A stretch of 64,000 bases of DNA from an uncultured Bacteroidia bacterium (lineage in GTDB: Bacteria; Bacteroidota; Bacteroidia; Bacteroidales; Prolixibacteraceae): positions 1 through 64,000 of the forward strand of contig CAIXCY010000187.1 of assembly GCA_903918045.1 (NCBI GenBank). The letters run 5' to 3'. The notes beneath the pieces were generated by a model. It was not told the origin of the DNA. It did no database searches and worked only from the letters and a program-made list of their open reading frames with translations. Both the position numbers and the translations under genes were made by a program. Shown in pieces: positions 57,595-64,000 of the stretch (positions within the stretch are counted from its first letter, which is position 1; each line of letters opens with the position of its first letter).

Positions 57595-57625
57595 AAAGTC
57601 AAGCGTCTTTGGTTTGTTGTATTAA

Positions 57626-57692
57626 TTCCGGGTTATTTCTGTTCCCACTCTTTAATTGCTGCCTTTTGCAGCCACTTTTACTTTTCCCGGAA
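57626..57692 (+). other. Nested stem structure after the AraC gene
   Basis: Outer 7-bp stem TTCCGGG / CCCGGAA (57626-57632, 57686-57692) encloses an inner GCTGC / GCAGC hairpin (57658-57662, 57668-57672) followed by CACTTTTACTTTT. It may act as the terminator of the AraC gene or be a small structured RNA. No plus-strand gene overlaps it. Confidence 0.35.
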
Positions 57693-57720
57693 ACATTAAC
57701 TAAATCGTATAATTAAATGG

Positions 57721-57756
57721 TTTGATGTAATGATTTTGCAATATCGTTACATCAAA
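57721..57756. promoter_or_regulatory. 10-bp dyad, possible operator
   Basis: TTTGATGTAA at 57721-57730 and its exact complement TTACATCAAA at 57747-57756, separated by 16 bp. No T-run follows, so an operator or protein-binding site is more likely than a terminator. It is ~125 bp upstream of the small ORF and OmpA-like pair. The gene-free stretch between AraC and the small ORF is 57595-57880. Confidence 0.4.
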
Positions 57757-57880
57757 GTCCCTTCTTTAGATTCAACGTCCTAATAAAATCCCAACATTTG
57801 CAAACTGAGTCAATGAATATGCCAGTGAGGCAAAAACAAGTTGACACCCTAAATTGGTAAAATTTAAAACTAGATATTGA

Positions 57881-58021
57881 ATGAAAAAGCTGATCGAAAA
57901 ACTGGAATGGATTTGTGATTATTATTTGGTTTATTTTTTGTACAATTCTCACAAGATTGAAAGATACAATCAATATATGAAGGGGAAATGGATATTTGGT
58001 GAAGAAAGCCCAATTAAATAG
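57881..58021 (+). CDS. Small 46-residue protein, hypothetical
   Basis: The frame opens with ATG directly after an in-frame TGA and ends TAG at 58019-58021. The product begins MKKLIEKLEWICDYYLVYF and continues with LYNSHKIERYNQYMKG to a Gly/Glu tail. It is rich in aromatic residues, with an amphipathic helix and a basic end, and could sit on a membrane. It precedes an OmpA-like gene by 17 bp, so they may be co-transcribed. I have an impression that similar short proteins occur in Bacteroidales, but cannot verify it. Function unknown. Confidence 0.55.
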   Translation: MKKLIEKLEWICDYYLVYFLYNSHKIERYNQYMKGKWIFGEESPIK

Positions 58022-58038
58022 CACTCAATATTTTTATT

Positions 58039-58383
58039 ATGAAAAAGTTAAATGGATTGTTTTTATTCGCTCTACTTAGACGTAAAAATAGGAGTGTTGA
58101 ATATAGGAGCACTTTTATACAGGGTGAGTGGTATATTTTACCGGAACAAGAGTTTGATCTTGACCGGCTGGCTATGTTTATGAAGGATAATCCGGGAATG
58201 AAGGTTGAATTGAACCTCCATCAGGATTACACCGGTAATCAATCCGAAGATGAGCAATCATTGCAATTAAGGGCGAAAGTTGCAATTGATTACCTCGTTT
58301 CGGAGGGGATCGAGAAGTCTAAGTTAATTAGTAACCGTTTTAGATTCTCATCATTGCCATGTTTTAGATTGATGAGTGCCTGA
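58039..58383 (+). CDS. Short OmpA-C-like protein, probably degenerate
   Basis: A 114-residue product. The segment FDLDRLAMFMKDNPGMKVELNLHQDYTG and the following SEDEQSLQLRAKVAIDYLVSEGIEKSKL match the OmpA/MotB peptidoglycan-binding pattern, LA-x-FM-x-NP-x-x-K-x-E and LS-x-x-RA-x-x-x-x-YL-x-x-x-GI. The usual GHTD is changed to LHQD, there is no signal peptide or long N-terminal domain, and the end is shortened to RFSSLPCFRLMSA. It may be a remnant or a small cytoplasmic variant. It ends 26 bp from the converging lipoprotein gene. Confidence 0.5.
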   Translation: MKKLNGLFLFALLRRKNRSVEYRSTFIQGEWYILPEQEFDLDRLAMFMKDNPGMKVELNLHQDYTGNQSEDEQSLQLRAKVAIDYLVSEGIEKSKLISNRFRFSSLPCFRLMSA

Positions 58384-58409
58384 CTTAACACTTTATTTGG
58401 TCAAATTTA

Positions 58410-60293
58410 TCACGTAGGGGGGTGCAATCTTTTTTTAAACCATCCCCTTACTGACTGCATTTTGTCTCGTTGATTAACTGGCACATGGCGGCGACAGGAG
58501 GAGCGCTCCTCACTATTTTCCGGTGCCCCCCAGCGAATTTCTATTCCATCATTGGGATTATAGGCAATCTCGAAAGATTCTCTTCTTTTTAAAATTTCGC
58601 CCATTGTTATGGTTTGTTCTGCTCCATTAGTCCGGGTATAAGTGATCGAAAGCTCAGATAATTTACGGCTTAATAACTCCTCTATATTCTTCTTTACCTT
58701 CTCCGGAGAACTTTGCCCTGACATCCTGAAATCCCCGGGATTCCGAATGATCCTATTCGGAAAATCCAGAACTGCATCTATGGCGATCAATAGTCTCAGG
58801 TCACGATTTGGTGTTGAGAAATCCTCCCATTGACCGCCAGCCTGAAATACCCCTGCAGGAGTTCCCGGCATTGCAATGACTACACCCGGATGGTTTTTCA
58901 TATATGTCTCACCATTGGAAACCGAAGTAATTCGTACGATAAGCTGCTCATAGAGTGCCTGTACAAGATCGAGCAGAGCCGCTTCAGGATCGAGAGGCTT
59001 CGGATTGATGATCCGTTCCATAATATGATAGAATGCCTCACCAGTCATCCCTTTTTGTTGGGATGAAAATGGGATTGGTACTTTATTTGATTGCAGTTCA
59101 TTATTTTTTATCAGAGAGAATTGACCATTATTTATTTTAATTGGACGGAATGCTTTAAATCCAGGTTCTCCCACCACTTCGGAAGTGTTAAAGAGAAAAT
59201 TTCCTTTCCAGAATCGTTTGATCCCAACGGTTCCATCGGGCTGTGCATCCACTGATAACAAAACTCCCGGATGCTCTTTGGTTTGAGCAATGGTACCGAC
59301 AAGAATGAGGGTATGGCCGTATGGATCTGCAAAGACGACACCGGGTCTTAGGGTTTCCCGTGTTAGTGGAACCGGGTAATAATCAGAATTATCATCATTA
59401 AAAGCAGTGCGAGCCGTACCGGAATGGACCCCATCGGCGACTCTTCGTAAAAAGGAGTTGAATGCAAGTGTTGGATGAGTTTTTGATACAGTGGATTCAT
59501 TGGTAATCCAACGGCCGGTTTTTGGAGGACTGCCAATGTAGCCGCGGTTGCATTCGTGATAGCCAAACGGGAGGCCTAACTTCCATGCAAAATAGGCTCG
59601 CAGGAAAAATGGGTTATCGGCGCAATCGGGTCTCATAACAATTCTGGTTTTTTCATCAGGATTATCCTCGTTTAGTGATAAATAGTTATAGAGAAAATTC
59701 CGCTCTTTGTTTTGCATTACCTCATGGAGTGCCGTCCAGGAGGAGCGTTCATCAGTATCGTGAAACAATGCATTTATCCATGCAGAATAGAGCGCTTCAG
59801 AATCATCATCCCATTGGCGTACCGTTTTCCAGATACCCCCGGAGGGTTGTTGAACGGGCTTTTCAGAAACCCAAAGCTCCAGCTTGCTGACAGCTTGTTC
59901 ATTGGTAGTTAGTGTCGCCATATATTTGCCGGCAGATTCCGCAGTATACTCATCAATGCGCCAAAACGGCAATCCATTTCCGTTAGTACTTTTTCGGCAT
60001 TGGAGCAGACCTGAAGTTCCTCTAACCAGAATCTGCGAATTGCGAATGTTTTTTCCCCCTACAGCTAACACATGAAATGTTTGTCCTGGCTTTGGGTTTT
60101 TTGGGGAAATAAGTAAGGCATTAATGGCTTCTGATGCTGTTTCATTGTCATTATCTTCAGCAGAATTTATTATTGTTTTTTGAATTAGTGATCCAATTTT
60201 CCAATCCGGACGGTCTCCACAGGAGGCAAAAGTAATGAAAAACAGGGCAATACTCATTGTCAGAAGCGATTTACGAACTGTGATTCCGGCCAT
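58410..60293 (-). CDS. Lipoprotein with a possible papain-like (NlpC/P60-type) domain
   Basis: A 627-residue lipoprotein with lipobox FASC (Cys25). After an N-terminal ~150-residue beta domain comes a region with MRPDCADNPFFLRAYFAWKLG (Cys224 at the start of a helix) and, ~100 residues on, FADPYGHTLILV (His327). Cys at a helix start and His on a strand is the arrangement of papain-like NlpC/P60 and related hydrolases, so a cell-wall or peptide hydrolase is possible, but spacing and family are not confirmed. The rest has no recognised motif. It lies 14 bp from the epimerase gene, outside the PUL proper. Confidence 0.65.
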   Translation of the reverse strand: MAGITVRKSLLTMSIALFFITFASCGDRPDWKIGSLIQKTIINSAEDNDNETASEAINALLISPKNPKPGQTFHVLAVGGKNIRNSQILVRGTSGLLQCRKSTNGNGLPFWRIDEYTAESAGKYMATLTTNEQAVSKLELWVSEKPVQQPSGGIWKTVRQWDDDSEALYSAWINALFHDTDERSSWTALHEVMQNKERNFLYNYLSLNEDNPDEKTRIVMRPDCADNPFFLRAYFAWKLGLPFGYHECNRGYIGSPPKTGRWITNESTVSKTHPTLAFNSFLRRVADGVHSGTARTAFNDDNSDYYPVPLTRETLRPGVVFADPYGHTLILVGTIAQTKEHPGVLLSVDAQPDGTVGIKRFWKGNFLFNTSEVVGEPGFKAFRPIKINNGQFSLIKNNELQSNKVPIPFSSQQKGMTGEAFYHIMERIINPKPLDPEAALLDLVQALYEQLIVRITSVSNGETYMKNHPGVVIAMPGTPAGVFQAGGQWEDFSTPNRDLRLLIAIDAVLDFPNRIIRNPGDFRMSGQSSPEKVKKNIEELLSRKLSELSITYTRTNGAEQTITMGEILKRRESFEIAYNPNDGIEIRWGAPENSEERSSCRRHVPVNQRDKMQSVRGWFKKRLHPPT

Positions 60294-60307
60294 TATTTTT
60301 GTATTAT

Positions 60308-61330
60308 TTATTTTTGATTCAATAGAAATAGTGCAGCATTTCTTTGGATTGACACCTCAATCGGAGTATATTCAAATCCGATGGCATGAGATATCCTCGT
60401 ACCATCATAGTAACATGATTTATTGGCACTTCTCACTGTTTCACGCGTTATGGATGGGGGAATGCCAGTAAGGAATCTCTTTATTGCAGATAATTTGCAG
60501 GCTAAGTTTAGCAGAATATTTCCGGCAAAAAACAATGGACGTTTTACATGCAGGTTATCAGCTATATGGTTGAAGAAATCACGAAATGTCATATTTTCAG
60601 CAGATAATATATAGCGTTGATTTTTAAGATTTTCCCAGTTATCGTCTGCCATCAGAGTGATGATAACAGATGTGACATCCCTGATATCTACAAATCCGGT
60701 ACCCCCCTTTGTGTAAAATTTAAAACCTTTCCGCACCTTGGTAAAAAACAATGAACTGCCTGATTTCCAATCTCCAGGGCCAATAATGACTGATGGATTA
60801 ACAATTACGGCATTCAGGCCTTGTAAAATAGCCCGCCATACCTCCATTTCAGCAAGATATTTGCTTTCAGTATAGGCTGAATGTTCCCTTGTATTACGCC
60901 ATGAATGATCTTCGTTGGCTTCAATCCCTTCAGGCGGAGAACCAATGGCGGCAATGGAACTGACATGACAGAACTTTGGGATGCCCAGGGTCAATGCCAA
61001 ATCAACCAGATTTTGAGTTCCCATACAGTTCGTATGAATCATTTTTTCACGATCTCTTGGATCGAATGAAATTATCGCTGCTGCATGATAGATCTGATCG
61101 ATCCCATTCAAGTGCTTGCTTAAACTATCTTTATCCAGAATATCGCCCTCCACCCAATCTATCCTTTGAAGGAGTGACTGATATTCCGGATTATAAAATG
61201 AAAATATTTTTTCGATTCGGTTTAAACTACTTCCGGGACGAATAAGGGCACGGATTTTATCCCCCTTTAATACCATTTCATACAATAAGTGTGCTCCAAC
61301 CATTCCGGTTCCGCCTGTTACAAAAATCAT
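60308..61330 (-). CDS. NAD(P)-dependent epimerase / 3-beta-HSD-like SDR
   Basis: About 340 residues, cytoplasmic. Start chosen at MIFVTGGTGMVGAHLL (61330) because the glycine-rich site at the very N-terminus is standard for this family; the frame continues nine codons upstream to 61357. Features: GGTGMVG, YHAAAIISFDP, VSSIAAIG (Ser), AYTESKYLAE (Tyr-x-x-x-Lys), and GPGDWKSGS. It resembles dihydroflavonol-reductase/hopanoid-associated SDRs, with no clear substrate. It belongs to the housekeeping block and not evidently to the PUL. Confidence 0.9.
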   Translation of the reverse strand: MIFVTGGTGMVGAHLLYEMVLKGDKIRALIRPGSSLNRIEKIFSFYNPEYQSLLQRIDWVEGDILDKDSLSKHLNGIDQIYHAAAIISFDPRDREKMIHTNCMGTQNLVDLALTLGIPKFCHVSSIAAIGSPPEGIEANEDHSWRNTREHSAYTESKYLAEMEVWRAILQGLNAVIVNPSVIIGPGDWKSGSSLFFTKVRKGFKFYTKGGTGFVDIRDVTSVIITLMADDNWENLKNQRYILSAENMTFRDFFNHIADNLHVKRPLFFAGNILLNLACKLSAIKRFLTGIPPSITRETVRSANKSCYYDGTRISHAIGFEYTPIEVSIQRNAALFLLNQK

Positions 61331-61399
61331 GGATTTCTTTTGTAGGTTTAAATACACAAACTACTCATTCTGGAATGAATCCCAGTGCCCGAGAAATAA

Positions 61400-61882
61400 T
61401 CATTGCTTATTGATCAGGTCCTCAATTTCGTTCAGATGTAATTTGAAATGGCTGATGTAATATAACACCTGCTCTTTCAGTGACACCTCTTGCCCCTCCG
61501 AGGATAACCATACATTTTCAAGCTTATCAGTATTGATATTTTGGATCACATGGACCAGGTGAAAATTCATGAATTTCCATAGTTGAATCATATTTTCCCA
61601 ATTTTCATCCTGATAATTCTGAATTGCAATCCACCTGTCGTTGTTTCCATGGGTTGCGTAGTTAGGAAAGCTTAGGGGATTCTCCCGATACTGTAAGTGG
61701 ATATATCGGTGGGTATTATTTGAAGCTGAATCAATCAGATGACCAATAATCTGTTTAATGGTCCGGTTTTGGTTGTTTCTCCTTTCCGAAAAAACCTCAA
61801 CAGGGAGGTTTCCAAGTTTAGCCTCCCATATTCCGATAAGCGAAATAATCTCCTCCGTTACTGACTTAAATTCTTGTATCAT
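61400..61882 (-). CDS. DinB-family protein
   Basis: About 160 residues. Start chosen at MIQEFKSVTEE (61882), 20 bp from the dnaG stop; the longer frame to 61939 would overlap dnaG. A four-helix bundle with metal-binding His candidates in KQIIGHLIDSASNNTHRY and HFKLHLNEIEDL. The DinB superfamily includes thiol transferases and metal-dependent hydrolases of mostly unknown role. Confidence 0.9.
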   Translation of the reverse strand: MIQEFKSVTEEIISLIGIWEAKLGNLPVEVFSERRNNQNRTIKQIIGHLIDSASNNTHRYIHLQYRENPLSFPNYATHGNNDRWIAIQNYQDENWENMIQLWKFMNFHLVHVIQNINTDKLENVWLSSEGQEVSLKEQVLYYISHFKLHLNEIEDLINKQ

Positions 61883-61902
61883 AGTTGTTCTTGTGAAATT
61901 AA

Positions 61903-63858
61903 TTAGGATGTTATTGTTCTTTTCCCAAGATGTCCGCAAAGTTGTCTTTCCACTGTTTTTAGCTTTTGGTACCGCTTTTGGAAATCCTGAACTCCCTCAT
62001 CATCCTGATTTTCTGAAGCTTTTCGGATCCCTAGTTCAGCCTGTGCAATCAGAAAGGAGATATACCTGAGTTTGTATTCCTGTAATACCTTAGGAACCAG
62101 TTGGGGAAGAATCTGATATTCCTCTTCGATATAGCTCCCTTTTTTTACCCAGAATTTGCTCAATTTATTCTTTTCAGATAAGATATCAGAAACAAGCTGA
62201 CTGATCTCTCGTTCAGGATGATTTACAAAATGCTTGATTGCATCGAAGTTCTCATCCTCCAAATGGTCGCGATATTCATCATAAACCATTCTTATGACTG
62301 GATTAACAGAGACCATTTGATCTGCATCGAGCTCAGACAAGATAAAACCGGCGACATTAAAGGGGTCGATTTCATTGGTTTCAGGGTTTTCGATCTCATA
62401 GAGAAGATGTGATCCATATTTCAGGAGCAATTTGAGTAGTTCACGTTCCTCATTTTCGCACGGATTAATATCAGGAACAGGAATTAAAGAAGGAGCAGCC
62501 TTAACGTTGGCTTCCTTTAAAAGCTCCCTTTCCTGGTGTTTGATCATTTCATCCTCTGACTTTACCTTGAGTTTTCGGATTTCATTGTATAAGACCGTCT
62601 CGCGCACATCCAGAAGTCGGCTACATTCTTTAAGATATTCTGAACGTACAATCTCTGCCGGAATCACTGCAATTGAACTAACGATATCGGCAATTAACTT
62701 TGCTCTGCTGACAGGGTCATTTTCGACGCCTGAGAGCAAAAGTTTGGTCTTGAATTTTATAAAATCGGTCTCGTTGGCCTTTATATATTCGGACAATTGG
62801 GCAGCGCCCATCGAGCGAGAGAAGGAGTCGGGATCTTCACCTTCAGGCAAGGGAAGAACTTTAACATTAATCCCCTCTTCAAGTACCATATCGATTCCCC
62901 GCATTGATGCTTTTATCCCCGCCTGATCACCATCGTAAATGATAGTGACATTATTTGTAAACCGTCTGATGAGTCTGATCTGGTCAATGGTTAATGAGGT
63001 TCCTGATGAGGCAACGACATTCTCAATACCTGATTGATGCAATGAGGTTACATCGGTATATCCCTCAACGAGATAACATTTATCCTGCTGGATAATACTT
63101 CTTTTAGCCTGAAAAATTCCGTAAAGCACCCGGCTTTTATGATAAATATCTGATTCAGGAGAGTTTAGATATTTAGCTATGGTCTTGTCCTGTGTTAACG
63201 TTCGACCCCCAAATCCGATAACACGACCCGATATTCCATGGATCGGGAACATCATTCTTCCTGAGAAACGGTCCCGGACCCACTCTTCGCGCTTAATCGT
63301 TAATCCGGTTTTCTCAAGATACTCCATCCTGAAACCCTCTTTTAGAGCAGCGCTTGTCATGATATCCTTCCCTTCGGGGCAATACCCGATTCCGAATTTT
63401 TTGATTATATCATCCCGCATACCCCGCTGTCGCAGGTAGGATAGCCCGATTAATCGTCCCGCATTGGTTTCCCAGAGCTGTTCTCCAAAGAATTTTTGGG
63501 CAAATTCCGAGACGATCAATTGACTCTCGCGATCATTGCGCTCTTTCAGATCTTCAGGGTTCTCCTCCTTCTCCCGGATTTCAATATTGTACTTACTTGC
63601 CAGCCATCTTAATGCATCGGCGTATGAAAGGTGCTCGTGTTCCATAATAAAATTGACCGAAGATCCCCCCTTCCCGCATCCAAAACATTTATAAATCCCC
63701 TTTGCCTGAGATACATTAAAGGAGGGGGTTTTCTCGTTATGAAAAGGGCAAAGCCCAATCATACTGGTCCCTCGCCGTTTCAATGTAACGAAATCACCCA
63801 CCACGTCAGAAATCTCTGCAGTATCGAGTATTAGTTGTATGGTTCCCTGATCAATCAT
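61903..63858 (-). CDS. dnaG: DNA primase DnaG
   Basis: A 651-residue replication primase that makes RNA primers at the fork. Start chosen at MIDQGTIQLILDTAEISDVV (63858), which begins at the conserved site of the family; an ATG six codons upstream is possible. The N-terminal zinc-binding CHC2 domain has Cys37, His40, Cys58 and Cys61. DFVTLKRRGTS and PSFNVSQAKGIYKCFGCGKGG surround it. The catalytic TOPRIM domain, at ~255-340, has LVEGYTDV and IYDGDQAG acidic clusters. It marks ordinary core genome to the right of the PUL. The final 142 bp (63859-64000) hold no gene. Confidence 0.98.
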   Translation of the reverse strand: MIDQGTIQLILDTAEISDVVGDFVTLKRRGTSMIGLCPFHNEKTPSFNVSQAKGIYKCFGCGKGGSSVNFIMEHEHLSYADALRWLASKYNIEIREKEENPEDLKERNDRESQLIVSEFAQKFFGEQLWETNAGRLIGLSYLRQRGMRDDIIKKFGIGYCPEGKDIMTSAALKEGFRMEYLEKTGLTIKREEWVRDRFSGRMMFPIHGISGRVIGFGGRTLTQDKTIAKYLNSPESDIYHKSRVLYGIFQAKRSIIQQDKCYLVEGYTDVTSLHQSGIENVVASSGTSLTIDQIRLIRRFTNNVTIIYDGDQAGIKASMRGIDMVLEEGINVKVLPLPEGEDPDSFSRSMGAAQLSEYIKANETDFIKFKTKLLLSGVENDPVSRAKLIADIVSSIAVIPAEIVRSEYLKECSRLLDVRETVLYNEIRKLKVKSEDEMIKHQERELLKEANVKAAPSLIPVPDINPCENEERELLKLLLKYGSHLLYEIENPETNEIDPFNVAGFILSELDADQMVSVNPVIRMVYDEYRDHLEDENFDAIKHFVNHPEREISQLVSDILSEKNKLSKFWVKKGSYIEEEYQILPQLVPKVLQEYKLRYISFLIAQAELGIRKASENQDDEGVQDFQKRYQKLKTVERQLCGHLGKRTITS

Positions 63859-64000
63859 CAGAGCAAAGGTAATCAAAACTGCGCAGGAGGGAATGCATTT
63901 GATGTCCTAAAAATAGATCAGTTAATTTCCGTTTTTTTTCATATATTTTGGTTAACTTTACATTTGTCGTTTATCATTTAAAGTCATAAATTCCATTGGG

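Noticed and set aside
57752-58024. 90-codon minus-strand frame overlapping the small plus-strand ORF
   Set aside because: Low-complexity hydrophobic product with no family features; the plus-strand 46-codon frame has better context before the OmpA-like gene.
63864-63871. TACCTTTG on the minus strand at the dnaG start
   Set aside because: It fits the -7 consensus, but it overlaps the start region and has no -33 TTTG at the right distance; probably chance.
63959-63966. TACATTTG on the plus strand near the right edge
   Set aside because: No matching -33 element and no gene visible beyond it in the window.
1-64000. CRISPR arrays, tRNA/rRNA genes, insertion sequences, prophage
   Set aside because: No regularly spaced repeats, no cloverleaf sequence, and no transposase, integrase or phage-like frames were seen.

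Overview
The window is a stretch of a Bacteroidota chromosome, probably Bacteroidales or Marinilabiliales-like. The evidence is a SusC/SusD outer-membrane pair under an ECF sigma/FecR anti-sigma system, many secreted or lipoprotein glycoside hydrolases (GHs), promoters of the TTTG/TAnnTTTG type, and almost no Shine-Dalgarno sites. About 56 kb is one very large polysaccharide utilization locus (PUL). The last ~6 kb is ordinary chromosome: epimerase, DinB and DnaG primase.

Layout, left to right. The left edge holds the start of a GH30-like lipoprotein (minus strand). At 0.4-7.8 kb are the sigma factor, the FecR anti-sigma factor, SusC with an STN signalling domain, and SusD, all on the minus strand. 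A plus-strand terminator lies just upstream of susC and may end an antisense sRNA. At 8-12 kb are a phosphodiester glycosidase (NAGPA), a GH92 mannosidase and a GH16 glucanase. At 12.3-15.9 kb are a GH29 fucosidase and an unclassified TIM-barrel protein. At 16.1-18.3 kb is a DUF4838 protein on the plus strand with its own promoter. At 18.3-28.4 kb is an operon with a sugar MFS porter, a propeller lipoprotein, a 69-residue membrane protein, a TIM-barrel protein, a GH32-like protein and a DUF6067-like protein. At 28.6-34.4 kb are two GH32 paralogues, a secreted isochorismatase-like hydrolase and a GH29. At 34.6-37.9 kb is a secreted GH38 (plus). At 38-48.3 kb are a TIM-barrel lipoprotein, a GH29, an (alpha/alpha)6 protein, a GH78 rhamnosidase, an SDR and a second (alpha/alpha)6 protein. 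At 48.5-56 kb are a mutarotase-like lipoprotein, a GH29, a GH172/DUF2961, a GH29-like protein and an alpha-galactosidase-like protein. A membrane-anchored AraC regulator diverges at 56.4 kb.

Together the genes suggest capture and import of one complex, highly branched, non-sulfated glycan by a single SusCD pair, with trimming by about 20 surface or periplasmic enzymes. Recognised families imply removal of alpha-fucose, alpha-mannose, alpha-rhamnose, alpha-galactose and fructosyl/arabinosyl-like units. A phosphodiester-linked cap and a beta-glucan-type backbone cut are also possible. No sulfatase or polysaccharide lyase is visible. Roughly eight enzyme-like proteins belong to no family I can name with certainty; these are the best candidates for new activities. 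All family calls come from reading motifs by eye, without any database search.
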